64,000 nucleotides of DNA, from assembly GCA_963682055.1 (NCBI GenBank), contig OY821747.1, positions 27,774,126-27,838,125 of the forward strand, written 5' to 3'. The first letter of the stretch is position 1. Each line of letters begins with the position of its first letter. The stretch is from Primula veris (Eukaryota > Streptophyta > Magnoliopsida > Ericales > Primulaceae). A program made the translations under genes and the position numbers. The notes below the pieces were generated by a model. That model was not told the origin of the DNA. It did no database searches and saw nothing but the letters and a program-made list of their open reading frames with translations. Shown here piece after piece: positions 48,441 to 61,339 of this stretch.

Positions 48441-49919
48441 CCCCTTTCGGTAGCTCTACTTGAAAAACGACCAGGAAAGACGGTGAGGGTGGAGGGCACG
48501 AATGCCACTTAAAATCCGACCTCATTAGGATATCGACTTCCGCCTATATCTTTCCTAGACACCGTATCCAAATAGGTGAGCCTATTTAGGGAAGGTTCAT
48601 AATTTTTCCAACTTAAATGTGAAAATATATGATTTCGCAAATTACCATATTTTAAACAAGTGTACATGGCAGTAAATAAATACATAAATCGTATCTATCT
48701 AGATTAACCACACATATATATAAACAGACAGTACATATATTCATGATATATATCTAATCATGCAGTAGATTTGGTGATAAACTAAATCAATTCAGGATTA
48801 TCAATCTCACAAATTATATCATAGCAAATCAAATCAAATCAATTAGATCAAATCAAACAATTAACTGCCATATGGGATATTTATATCTATGGTAATATCA
48901 AAAGATATGTTGATTATACTAAAAAGATATCAATCAATTATCTACGGTTTATTGCCATATAAGTAATTCTATACATGTTAGTTTTAACATGCAAGCAAGC
49001 AATATATTTTTAATTACCAATTAATTATATATATGGTAATTTTTAACATGCAAAGTGGTTAAATATACATGGAAACATATCAATTTATTCAATTAACATG
49101 AAATTTTTATTCACTTGTCTTTTTAATAAATATATATATGCATGCGGATGAATATTTAGACCGAATATTGACTTTTATAACACATATATACTGTTTTTAT
49201 ACATGTAATATACTACATGAACTATCCATGTAATTTCAGCAAACTATATATCTATTTACAGCATTATTACAGCTTCAGTCCATAATTTTAGACACGTTTC
49301 AGTTTAGTCCTTTAGTAATTAACATGCACAGTCAATAGTTTCAGCGAATTAAAAAACAGTCCTACTGTTTTCAGTTTTTTTACAGATTTAATCTCACAGA
49401 TTAATACATATTTTACAATTACATGATTTCCGATTTACAACCCGATTATATGTCTTTTACTGATTTTGTTTGTATATAAATACAATTTTACAATACACTA
49501 TACATATTACATATAAGTTGGTTTTTATAGACAGATTGATCATGTTAGACACTAAAAAAAATCTATCACGCATAGTTTTTTTTCTTCAACAAATACATGC
49601 AATTTGGGTTATTTTGTTACGATCATATATAGTTATCCATACAAGTAACAAAATCTAATACACATGGATTATATACTACGGGATATTTATCATGTTTTAG
49701 TCATCCATAAAATAATACGTGCGATCACATATATGGAATAAATTAAGTTTTGAATTCGGTACCTTACGCACGGTATGTTGGTGAAGGTCGATATAGGAAA
49801 ACCCTAAAAACCCGGATAAACCTCAAGGTTTATAAATACCCAATATCCGTGCGTTTACCAAAAATCTCCAATATACGCGAGCGTATATCCTATTCTCCAC
49901 GAGCAAAGTGCTGATAACG
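48441..49919 (-). other. AT-rich leader region of the minus copia element
   Basis: Between the primer-binding site and the first pol-related sequence lie about 1.5 kb of AT-rich DNA with no frame. A short block at 48430-48600 is GC-richer. This is the region missing from the plus-strand element, so its gag origin cannot be tested within the window. Confidence 0.5.
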
Positions 49920-50153
49920 TGTTGTGTGACATATTAGCTCGTTATAGATATATATAGAGATATGTATAGATATAGAGAGAGGTATGATAAATAACAGACG
50001 AAGTGTTTATTCATTAATATGATTGTACATAGAGATATATCAAGAGACCCCTGACCCTCTTTATATAATAGAGGATAGGGTTACATATGCTAAGAAAGCC
50101 CAAGATAGGCCCAATAGAGTAAGTACTAAGATGGCCAATAATATCCTACAACA
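49920..50153 (-). repeat. 5' LTR of the minus-strand copia element
   Basis: Partner of 45693-45926. It is followed, reading minus, by the primer-binding site at 49919 downward. Insertion occurred in the AT-rich spacer of a tandem unit at the AATAC site, which corresponds to about 8197-8201 in unit 1. Confidence 0.92.
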
Positions 50154-51781
50154 AATACATTATAATTTAAAAACTTATAAATTTGCGGAACAAGTTGTGA
50201 AAATTTAAAATTTGAGTGAAAATAAGTAAGGGGCACGAAAAAAATAAAGAATATGGATAGAAGATTTGGACTCATATTCCATATCCATATAGATTAGTTT
50301 ATATAAATATATAATAAAGACTAGAATAAAAATAAAGTTGGACATTTTCATAGAGTTTGCCCAATCAACTAAAGTAAACCATAACCCAGTAGCCAGTTTG
50401 GCGGTTCCTATGTTCTGGATTGAGTGAAAATCTAAAATTCCATCCACAAAACTAAACTCAACAACACTAAATAAATAATCATCTTGTTCCTTGTCCCTAT
50501 GAAAATATGTCCAATTTTAAATCACGATTTTCTTATCTACATTGTTGATGGAAAATTTTAAAATTTGAATCGTATAGTTCTAACCATTCGTTAAATTTTG
50601 AAAAAGTTCATTTTAAGACTATAGATATTGAAAATCTTGCAAGTTAAAATTACTGGAGATGATATTATTAATGACTAATCCGTCTTTCACGCATGTTACA
50701 TTTCAGACTATAATCCATCATGTGTGGTAGAATTGAAAGAAACTAAATGAAACTCGTTCTCCCATTACATCATATTTACCATTACTTATCATTCAGACGG
50801 GTTTGGATATGGCCATAAACATTGCGATTCAAGTTTGGAAACATTTAAATGCTCTTTCCAATTAATTAGTGATGTATTTTACATGAATCACAACATGTAG
50901 CTATTCAATTTATTATTTTCATTCACGAAACGTCGCGTGAGACCTGGTATCTGTTTGATTCTAATGCATGTGTGACGAACTCGGGTACTATATCAATAAT
51001 TGCACATACCACTGTAATTTAGTATATTAACCATTTTGCAACATTTTCTCCCACTTACAAATACCAACTACAAAATACTGCGAAGATAGCAACAATGTCA
51101 TCATTTAAGTGATGCTAAATTTAGCAGCAAAATATCAATTGAGTGTGTTTTGATTATGTTTTAAATATAAAGACATTCACTTTAGCAGATGATATAACAA
51201 ACACTATGGTTTTTGATATTTTATTGTAGTAGAGTAGGCGAAGTTAAAAATACAACCATGTTCCAGTTTTTTGTGACAGAAATGAGTGTTTGGGTGGTTT
51301 TTGAAATGAAAATTCATTACTGTAGCGCCTGTGCCTATTATGGATTTTTTGAGTTTTTCAACTGGTTGGTTTTAAACTTAACCGGATAGTTTCTAATTGG
51401 ATTTTTGGCTTTAACCCGCATCTGTATATTTGACATGTCTGCTTTTTAACCCGTTAAAACATAATCTAACGGATTACTTTTTCTTTATTTTCAATTTTCA
51501 CTTTCGTATCTCGATAATTTGTGTTGATGACTTTCCCAAACTAATAATTTTAAATAATAATAGTATTTATAAATGATTATTCAATCAATCACAACAATGA
51601 ACAATCACACGATGCAATTAATAAACAAATATGAAATGTAGTACGATTGACACATAAACTTTAAAGACATTGTTTTATTAGTATCGAGAAATAGTAAAAT
51701 TAAAATAACATGAAATTCAAGAAAGAAATAAAATTAAAATTATTAGGTTTAGGCTTAAGGCTTTTGGGTTTTGGGTTTTGG

Positions 51782-52213
51782 CTAGTCATCATCTTTGTCT
51801 TAGTCTTCATCATCGGATGCAGAATCTTTGCTGAAATTATCATCAACGCTTTCCTCAGATTTGTTGTCACTTATTATAATGTTTGGAATTTTCTTTTTAG
51901 TAATCATTTTTCTTTCGAACTAAACCATTTTGGCTTTGTTACGGGTTGTTGTGATTTCTTCATCACTATCATCTATTGAGTTATCGGATAGACTATGTTT
52001 AACCTTTTTGAACATATTTTTTGCACATGCAGTTCCATCTTCATTTGGCAAGTAAGTATATTCTACGCAATATGGGTAAGGTTCAACTCTTGGTCTTTTA
52101 GCAACATGGTCGGGGTGTAGTGTATTAAAGTCTTTGTCATAGTAGACTTTGAAAGGTATGGAATTTTTCTTGAGAGGACCGATAATATATTTTTTGCTAT
52201 TTTTCGGTGGCAT
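51782..52213 (-). pseudogene. 146-residue family, copy 5, nonsense-truncated
   Basis: The frame starts normally but Tyr101 of the family has become TAG (51920-51922, a TAC to TAG change), which leaves 97 residues without the second basic segment and acidic tail. A second stop occurs in the terminal Asp/Lys run (TAA for AAA or GAC-type codons near 51800). There is also a 9-bp in-frame deletion in the Ser/Asp repeat (one DSD lost). The TATA-like box at 52274-52281 remains. Confidence 0.8.
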
Positions 52214-54280
52214 TTTGGGTTGAAATGTTTTTGGTTATTTTGGTGTGGGAGAGAGTGTTCTTCCTTAGGCTAGTTTAAATAGGTGTAGGATCGTAGATTT
52301 TTTTAGGTATATGGTAATGAATTAACGAAATAATATAGTAAACAAAAATAGCTAATAGAATCAAATTAATTTTCTTATTATCCTTCTCTAATATTTAACC
52401 CTCATTTAGGAAAATATAATATAGTAGTATTAAATGAAAAACAAAATTAAATTTTAAATAAAAGCACAACACCTTCTCCCTCTCAAAAAAATTAAATTCA
52501 GTATGGCACTCATTCGATGTATCCAAAACTTAACAAAAATAGTATGGATGATATGATCCAAAATAACGACGTGTCTAAGTATAACAATAATGAAGATATA
52601 ATTAATAACGGAAATATATATCATATACATGCGGTGTAGAATGTGTTGGTGCAATGCACAATAATTTATCATTTCCATACTTGTTTAGGGATAGATATAG
52701 TATATAAACTTGAAAAATGAAATAAAATAAAGACACAATTCATCATTAATCACCTTTTATCTCTCAAAATTAATTGATAAATACTTGATCTGTCCCATTT
52801 TAATAAGAGGTTTAGGAAATTCAAATTTTAAAGAAAATTTTGTAAAGTTGATTATTGATATATATGCGTAATTGCCAAAATTGATCATTGATCTAGTTAA
52901 AGCTAGACTTTTAATGTGCAATAATGCTAATGAGCCAGATAATCTTAGTCAGACTCTCAACACACTATTAAGCAATGTAAATTTAGAATTTTATTTTCAC
53001 CATAAAATTTAAGAGTCTGCTATTCGGTCATATATTTAATATTTTTAATTAATATTTAACTTTAGGTTAGTATCACATAGTGTTTTATAATATTATATTT
53101 GAGTTTTTATTTTGTTGAATGGTCAAATAAAATATATTAAAATAATTAATTTTTTTAATAGGGTTCCGTAAGTATTATATTTGAGATTTTATTTATGTTT
53201 TGGTTGAGTTATAAAACGAATTCTAAAAATTAAATGAAGGACTGTCTGACAATTAATCTGGTTGAGCCAGTTTGGCTCTATAGATTTACTGTTCAATGTG
53301 TGCACAAATTTCAATATAAATTAAATGTATGAAGTATAATAAGACAACTACTTTAAGAAAGTTTGATTTAATTTCAAACATTCCAAAAAGTAAACTTGGA
53401 GTACTCATACGCAATAATCTCTCCTTTTACTCGTTATTAATTTAGGGAAATAGATATAGTAAATAAACAAAAATAAACAAAAATAAATAAATACACAACT
53501 CATAACACACACACACACACCCAATTAAATCTCAATCTGACACTCCTTCGATGCACCCATGACCCATCCGTAACCCAATAAATAAGAATGTATTGGTAAC
53601 CTGATTAATTAAGAAAATAAGATGAATGGACTACATATTACCCATTTTTTTAATCAAATCAAAATATTTTACAATTGGATAAAATACAGATACTTAATTG
53701 ACTTTATCAATGAGTTTCTATTTTAGTAAACAATCGTTTAAATCGGAATTCACGAAGATGTAATCGATAATTAAATTAAATTAAATTAGTTCAAAAATAA
53801 AGTGGAGGACTGAAAAGGCATAAGAAAGGTAAAGTGGAATTCACTCTGTTTTCAATTTTTTTAGCAATTTATAACAAAAAATTTGACAATCTAACACGTT
53901 TTTTTTGGGCAATCTAAACAACATTTTTGACAATGTGATACAAAATAATTAACAATCTAATACAATTGTTTTGATAATATTCAGAATTGAAAGATCATAT
54001 ATAAACTAATTATAAACTGCACAAATTTTAATTGCAAATACCAAGTATGTAATACATGATAATTCTTTTTCTTTTCTTTTTTATCAATTCGCAAACTAAG
54101 TAAGTGGACAGATCCAGACCATCTAATGATTTTTTTTAACAATCCAGTGATTTTTGTATTATTCTTATTAAGGGTAAATTACTTCAGATAAATACCCGCA
54201 TCACGATTTATCAACTGCAGCTATGGTGTTTTAAATTTAGTAGAAGGGGAGGCCTACGTTGTCATGTATGGTTCAGTTTT

Positions 54281-54282
<2 letters not shown>

Positions 54283-54345
<63 letters not shown>
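54283..54345. repeat. (TA)n microsatellite left of the ycf2 insertion
   Basis: About 31 TA repeats at the position of the (TA)n tract in unit 1. A second shorter tract follows the insert at 54727-54751. The two together are the split original microsatellite. Confidence 0.85.
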
Positions 54346-54349
<4 letters not shown>

Positions 54350-54723
54350 ATGTCTATATCATCAATCAAAAAATCTATAGTCTTGTTATCCAGGAACTTT
54401 TTCAGAAATATCGTAATCAAAGGAACATAGGAGTTTGTCGCTAGGTATTTGACCAAATAGGAAAATCCAGTTCCTATAGAACCTATCACTAAAATACCCC
54501 TAGAGGGGGATAAGGCTAAGCGGAGCGAAAAGGGTTTTTCATGAGATGAAAAATGAAAACTATTAGCCCCACGCGAGGTTTGTGAATAAGTGATTGTCTG
54601 ATAATGAGCAAGAGATATCCGTCTTTCTGCTAAACAGGCTGTATTGAACTCATAATTAATTAGATACTTTTTTTTAATGTCAACTAAGTATCCTAAGTAA
54701 ATTGCTCTCAGTTGTTCAATCAT
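54346..54723 (-). pseudogene. Plastid ycf2 fragment in nuclear DNA (NUPT)
   Basis: 126 codons on the minus strand stay open and match the AAA-type ATPase region of plastid Ycf2: [20 protein letters not shown], then [13 protein letters not shown], then [18 protein letters not shown] followed by SYLVKYLA and FLIDDIDID. The nucleotide-binding loop reads GSIGTGFS where, from memory, the plastid protein usually has GSIGTGRS. The ends lie inside a (TA)n tract. It has neither a start nor an end of its own and is not expected to be functional. Confidence 0.92.
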
Positions 54724-55400
54724 TTCAATATATATATATATATATATATACCTAATCTATATATATACACACGATAGAGACTGACTATATATAGATTAAC
54801 TCCGTCACTGCAGCGAAGACTGCGACAGAGGTGACATATAGCCGGAGCTCCGGCGACGATGGAGGTGAGTTTTTTCGGAGTAGTTTTTGGTATTTTCTAG
54901 AGAGATAAAGTGTTGGGGTTAATGATTATAAATAGAATTTGGATAACTTTTATATTTAGAGCAGGTGGTATCAAAACCAAATTAAAATGTTTGAAAAATG
55001 TATCTTAGGCTAATAAAAAATACAAGTGGTATTAAAACCTAATAATAATCTTTAAGTGGTACCGGCCTCCAATTTGTTCCAATAGTCTCTCTTTTTACTC
55101 ATTATTAATTTAGGGAAATAGATATAGTAGATAAACAAAAATAAAATAAATAAATACACAACTCATTAATGATGTAATCGATATCAATTAAATTAAATTA
55201 AATTGGTTCATAAATAAAGTGGAGGACTGAAATGGTTTAAGAAATGTATAGTAATCACTTTGTTCTCATTAATGATGACATATCTTTTGGTTGTTTCTTT
55301 CAAAATATCCCTTATAAACCAAATACTTAATTATTACTCCAATAAATGTTCGGATCAAGTTTGCTATTGTATTTGTGAAATGGTAGACTTGCTAAATATG

Positions 55401-55936
55401 AAAAATAACAATTAATTGGAAACTTCCTTCCTAAATTGTACTCATAATGCACCGGTTAATAATAAATTTAATATTTTGTATATGATTAACTAGTGCATAA
55501 ATTTCAATTTAGTGCAATAAATTAAATTTGTAATGTGTAGTGTAACTATTTTAAGAAAGTTCAATTTAATTTGATACATCACAAAAATTAATAACTTGGC
55601 CGAAACGGTATATATCATGCTATTAATATAAGTCAACCCAAGCATTTTGAGTCTGTCAAATTTTGTCCCAATTTTTCAAAAATATTATCACTCTTATATT
55701 GTAATTACTCTTAAATGCCATCATTTAATTCAAATATATAAATAACTTAAAAAATATTATTTTCCACACATTTATATTCCAAACAAAATCATTGTATTAC
55801 TTTTTATATACGATTGTTAATTAATTATATTTAATCATTTGATATTTAAATTTTAAAAAAAATATTAAGTTTATTTTTCGGGACCATATCTATGTCACTA
55901 CGTATCGCACACGCAACGTGTGGGCAATGATTACTA

Positions 55937-55976
<40 letters not shown>

Positions 55977-56002
55977 TGGGTTATCTTTTCTTTTACTCCT
56001 TA
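55401..56002. other. AT-rich non-repeat spacer
   Basis: Between the fading tandem unit and a MITE. It contains only a (TA)n(TG)n microsatellite (55938-55976). I find no frame, RNA gene or transposon end in the rest. Confidence 0.5.
55938..55976. repeat. Compound (TA)n(TG)n microsatellite
   Basis: About ten TA repeats run directly into about ten TG repeats. Confidence 0.85.
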
Positions 56003-56332
56003 GAGCATCTACATCTATCTCTTTAGAATCCCTTTCTTTTAAAATTTGAAAAGTTAATCTTCAAAAAACACATCACAACACTCAAAATCAACTCTTCAAT
56101 AGTACTTCAATATTTATAGTTAGACAGTGAAATGATTCTCTTCAAAAAATAAAAAACAATATTATGTGGATCCCAATTTAACTCATATGTTTATTTTATC
56201 TTTAAAAAATAATTAAATATCAATAGATATGAAGTTTTAGAGAGATTGAAAAAATATGTAAATTGTAAATGAATCTCTAAATACCAATAAGTCATTGTGA
56301 TAAAATTATGAATAAGATCGATGTAAATGCTC
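56003..56332. mobile_element. Tourist-like MITE, 330 bp
   Basis: Terminal inverted repeats GAGCATCTACATC and GATGTAAATGCTC, flanked by TTA (56000-56002 and 56333-56335). The terminus GAGCATCT is common among plant MITEs. There is no coding frame. Confidence 0.8.
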
Positions 56333-56497
56333 TTATTAGTTTAGTGAAATATAATATAGTTGTTGTAAATAAAAAAAACAAATGCATGAATAAAATAAAG
56401 AAAGATTTCATAAGTCAACACCTTCTCTCTCTCTAAAACTAAAAAGATTAAATTCCAATACGTCCGTCCTTCGATTCCAGAAAGAAAATAAAATATT
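56333..56497. other. Short AT-rich spacer before segment B
   Basis: Contains sequences similar to the tandem-unit spacer (TTAGTGAAATATAATATAG, ACACCTTCTCTCTC) but too diverged to place exactly. No gene. Confidence 0.4.
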
Positions 56498-57278
56498 ATT
56501 ACAACTATTTTAATCAAGTTTAATTTAATTTGAAGCATCTCATAAATTAATAAACTTCTGTGGGGACAAGCAAAAATCCATCCCCAAATATATTCATTTC
56601 GGCATCAACAGTTTTGGTCATTAAAAGCATAACGGGAAAAAATAAATTCGTCCCCGAATGTATATATTTCAGGACAGTTTAATTCCGTCGCCAAAAGCTC
56701 ATATTCTTTTTCTAATTAGCTTTTGAAACAAAAAATCTGCTTTGCAACAACCATTCCAGCAAATTTGGTAACCAAACGATTAAAGAAATGAATAAACAGG
56801 AAAGCACACATTTTAAAAAAACTCAAGTTCATTAACTCAGCACTCCACTGTCAATTATGTATATCATGTTTCATAAGAAAATTAACACAATTGCACTACA
56901 GGTTTACAAGGTATGATACAACCAATATAACTTGTTCCATCAAATAACTTCGTGATCAGCTTTTGTCATCCCTTTTTTTATTCCTGAAATCAAAACAAGC
57001 ACCACTGAACTTTAAGTAAATGAATGGAGCCAAACATGTGTGTAAAAAAAGAAAAGGGTAAACCAAATTTTGAATGTTACTAAATGACATTGTATCAAGT
57101 CTCCCAAATTAAAGTCCAAAAATGCTACTTTATAAATTATTTCCCAAGACAACTACTATCATAGTCTATTAAAGTGTGAGATTCTATCAGTAATCTGTAT
57201 ACATGCTACTTTTGAACTCATTCGGTCGTTTGAAGTAGCACATGAAAACAAAAGTGAATGCTACATTTCTTTCCATTC

Positions 57279-57588
57279 CAATTATTTAATCGAGCAAAAA
57301 CATCACTGGAAATCGATAGACTAGGCTATACACCATTACAATTATTTAATCAAACAAAAATATCACTGAAAATCGATACATTAGGTCGAGAACATTAAAA
57401 TTAGCTGATCAAGCAAAAATATCACACACAAAAAATGATAGTTTGGCTAGAGATCATTACAATAAACTAATCGAGGAAAATAAATCATAAAAAATGATAA
57501 ACTAGATTAGAGAGCATTACAATTTGTTAATTGAACAAAATATTAAAGACAATTGATAAATTAGGGTATATGACGTTACAAGGCAACG
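57279..57588. repeat. 60-bp minisatellite, segment B copy
   Basis: Counterpart of 32992-33312. Units match their A counterparts better than they match each other, so the array predates the segmental duplication. Confidence 0.78.
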
Positions 57589-57734
57589 AAATTTTATAAA
57601 ATACGTTTGTGTAGATAGAGAATTGAAATTTATTAACGGTAATAGTTAAATTAGGGTGAAATTAGGCGATATATAGACATTATATGTGCAATAATTACGA
57701 AAATTTAAATTAAAGTGGGGTTTTCATCAATATG

Positions 57735-59465
57735 TGTCACGCCCCGAAATCCGAAAAACGGACATCAAGGCGTGACCTTTTGAAGAAAAGGAAAAAGAAC
57801 CGGTTGGTACAAAATTTAACTTTTAAAGAAAAACAATTTACGAGCTAAAGGAACAATTAAACAAATGAACTAAAAATGTTTGCCAAACGCGGCTACAAGA
57901 CAATATGGTTTTAACAGATTTATAAAAGAAAAAGGTACCAAACGAATGTAATTTGCCCGTAGGCTACAACTTCAAAATGGACTAAGTAAAAAGAAAGCGA
58001 CTAAAATAAGCCCCGAACCCATGCGATACATCGCTAATGCTCCTATCCAAATGCATCAGCCTATGTTGTACCTGAAAGACAAAACTGTAACGGTGAGTCC
58101 TACACACATACATAGACGGGGGGCACCACACAGGATACCGTCACTCCATCCAATAAATGCAAGAACTCACAAACAACTACAATAACAACGTATCAAAAGG
58201 AATGTAATAGCATCATATAACAAAATAAATTAAGTAACTCCAACACACATCTATAACACACATGGACCTCTCACGTCACCTATCCCAGTCCGTAAGGTAT
58301 GTCATTCTCTATACCCCTCGGTTCGTCTTATGCCCCCGGTATAGGGAGAGACATAGACCATTGCCAACATATAAAAATAACACACATGGACCTCTCACGC
58401 CAGCTACTCAGTCCGTAAGGTAGGTCATTTCCTATACCTCTCGGCTCGTCTTATGCCCTCGGTATAGGGAGAGGCATAGAACATTATCAACATATAAATA
58501 TTTAAAGTGCGTATTTGGAGCTCTTCACGCCACTCGCCCCAGTCCGTAAGACGGGTCATTCCCTATACCCATCGGCTCGTCTTATGCCCCCGGTATAGGG
58601 AGAGACATAGACCATTGCCAATAAATAAATCACAAGGCCTCGGCCAATAATATTATATCATTCAATTATCACAATTACCAACAAAATCATATAAGCCAAA
58701 CAAGTCCAACAATATAAAATCTCATTCATGCATTTTAACAAACATCTTGTATGCATAAACTACAACTCATCTTTATTCAACATAAATGTCCCCAATTTCA
58801 TCAACAACTGTAATAACACATAACAACTCATAAAAGCACACAAACTCATCTATATTCTCATTAATACGAAATTCATATGTCTAAATTCCCAATTCTCAAT
58901 TTCAAATAAGTGAATTAAAAGAGCAACACATAAAATCCAATTAATAATTTAATAGAATATAATTGAGATAAAAGAAAAACCCCCCAATTTTATAAAACGC
59001 AAGATCTAACCCTAACATACAACCCGTCCAGTCGCAATGGATAACCTCCGTTACCTTAGTTCGTAGAGGAGATGCTTCCGGTAAAAATCCGCTAAAGTGG
59101 TTTCTTCTTCTTCTTCCTAAGTTTTGGAATCTCTCTTTTCTCTCTTTATTTTTGGTTTTCTGTTTTGAAAGTGGGCTGAAAAGTGGTTTACGTGAAACTG
59201 TTTTGAGAGAGTTTGGGGAAGCGAACTATTTGGTCCCCAAAATTTTAAAAGTTAACTCATGATCAAAACTATTATTTTACTACTCAAAAATAACATATCT
59301 TTAGAAACAAATCTATTAGGTCCTTTTTATTTATAAAATTAGTAACGGGTTTTAAAAATAAAGTTTTTCGAAAGAGTTTCCGTTTTTGGCTAAAAATTAA
59401 TATAAAACGTTTTTGAATAGATTAAATCATAAATAAAACCATTTATAAAAATCCGGGATGTTACA
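57735..59465 (-). mobile_element. Inverted gypsy-type solo LTR, segment B copy
   Basis: 1731 bp, same ends and same ATATG duplication (57730-57734, 59466-59470) as 33459-35202. The insertion therefore predates the segmental duplication. The structured array lies at about 58255-58620. Confidence 0.9.
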
Positions 59466-59654
59466 ATATGCTAGAGGGGCAAGTGAAATATTAAATTTGA
59501 GGATTTACGGGGTGATAATTTTTCAGAGAGGGGAAGTGAGAGATAATTTACCAATGTGTTGATCAATTTGGTTCATGTACCTAACTATATTCCAATATTG
59601 TTTTGAGAATATTAATTAAGTTATTATATTTAAGAACCATTAACTTTACATTTA

Positions 59655-60732
59655 GGCTTTGTTTGTTTTGAAAAAAAATAGAGTCTGGAAAATATTTTAC
59701 CGAAAAATATAGTTTTATTTGTGTTTGTTTTGAGAGAAAAACTGTTTTCCAAGATAATATTTTCCAGAATTGGAGGAAAATTAAGAAAAATATTTTCTTA
59801 TAAAATTATAAAAAAATTATTTTCTGGAACCATAGCGTGACAATAACAAAAGATAACTTATGGTTAAAAATATTAAACAAAGTTAAATTTAACTAATACT
59901 AACTTAAAATAATTTACAAATTAGATTTAAAAGTAATCCATAAGCTAGGAAAAAACTAGCTTAAAAGAAAATAGTAAATTATATACTTAAAACTTATAAC
60001 TTAAAAAGTAACTTATGAATAAATAAAAAGTAAAAATAAATAAAAGGGACTTTTTTGCTTGTAGAAAGTTTACTTATTTTAAGTACATTTCAAATCACAA
60101 ACAATAACTTATATAAAATATTTACTTATATATATTATTTCTGAAACAATGTAGGTTAAATGTCTAAATGATGTTTTATATTTGGTCTCGTTCATCATAA
60201 TGGCAGTTAAATGCCTTATGACCATTAAAAAAAATGTCTAAATAACACTTGTACATAAACATATACTTTTAATTTAAATTGTTATAAGACATTAGTTCAT
60301 AATAAATAAAAGTAACTTATTGCCTATTATTTCTAATAAGTTGAAAGTAACTTATTACAATTTGGCACTCTTGAAAAAAAAACTTAAAATTAATAAGTTA
60401 AAGAGAACTTAAAAAAGTTAACCTTGATAGTAACTTTTAAGTTGAAACCAACTTTTTTTGTGCAATAAATAAAATTATGTAAAAGTTAACTTAATATGTA
60501 AAAATAAAAAGTAATGTGTAAAAAGTAACTTATAATGTATATACAATAAATTTGGACTAGGAAGTATTTAACATGTAAAAATAACTTTTATAAGTATTGT
60601 TAAATATTAACAATTTTTGTAGTTAAAAAGTTTTTCGAAAAAGTTTTCACGTAGCTCCCAAACAAGCAGAAAATATGAGGAAATAAAAACAATTCCCGGA
60701 TAAATATTTTCCAGGAAAATATTTTTCGATGA
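59655..60732. mobile_element. Tourist-like element, right end deleted
   Basis: Counterpart of 35392-36481. The left terminal repeat GGCTTTGTTTG and the TTA in front of it (59652-59654) are present, but the right terminal repeat is lost at a deletion joint (TTTTTCGATGA). Confidence 0.75.
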
Positions 60733-61339
60733 CACGCTATCATTTTTGGAAATGTACTCAATTTATGTCTAAATTTGGATATCTTTTCTACACATGTTAA
60801 TTTTTTTATTTAGATAAAACGGAACAAAATCCCATATGTTATTTATTTATTTTCATTTTTCTCTCTCTAGATGGATATCTCCATGACGATTGAGTCGGGG
60901 AGTTCTCTTTTATCTTACTGCAATTGCTTGATAATATAAGAGATGTGGGAATTTGGATCCCACGTCTAGTTGGCATTATTTTTTTTATTTTTTTTTTCTT
61001 TTCTTTTCTTTCTTTCTTCCTTCTCTTCACGTGCTGCGAATTGTTTGCTTTTTATTTTCTTTCTTTTTCTTCTCTTCTCTATATCTCTGAATTCGTCATT
61101 TTAATATATACCAAATTCCCCAATTTTACCCAAAAAATTCCCCAATTTTACCCAAAAAATTCCCCAATTTTATCCCAAAAAAAACCTAACCACCAACCAT
61201 CAAATTACTTCATATATCAAATTAATATTTTTTTTATCAAATCAACATCACTCTACCACTACAATTATCCCCAATTTTACCCAAAAACAGAACATCTCCC
61301 AATTTACTAAAAAAAAAAAACATTATAATCGGTTTCCGT

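Larger units (their letters stand above)
45693..50153 (-). mobile_element. Ty1/copia element with two LTRs, 4461 bp
   Basis: Two 234-bp LTRs bound the element, flanked by AATAC (45688-45692, 50154-50158), and other units show the empty site. The transcription direction is minus: next to the LTR at 49920 the minus strand reads CGTTATCAGCACTTTGC, a copia-type primer-binding site, and next to the LTR at 45926 it reads GAAGGGGGAG, the polypurine tract. Pol is a broken relative of 26753-32210 and additionally lacks about 2.7 kb corresponding to 26992-29699, which removes gag and most of integrase. Confidence 0.93.
44673..51363. repeat. Half tandem unit interrupted by the minus-strand copia
   Basis: 44673-45692 matches the unit from about 7187 to 8205, and 50154-51363 continues it to the gene boundary with module M at 50794-51276. 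The two parts are separated only by the copia element 45693-50153 and its duplicated AATAC. I find no gene in the unit-derived parts. Confidence 0.85.
51364..55400. repeat. Tandem unit 5 (partial)
   Basis: Gene remnant, spacer, the long arrangement with the (TA)n tract as in unit 1, and sequence matching 4200-4290 before homology fades near 55400. It lacks the CTCCAAACTAGG segment of about 50 bp near 53574. It holds the broken gene copy and the plastid insertion. Confidence 0.8.

Noticed and set aside
60839..61310. 63- and 128-codon frames at the left end of the long-TIR element
   Set aside because: They run through poly-T/CTTT tracts and CCCAATTTTACC repeats of the TIR. The composition is repeat-driven.
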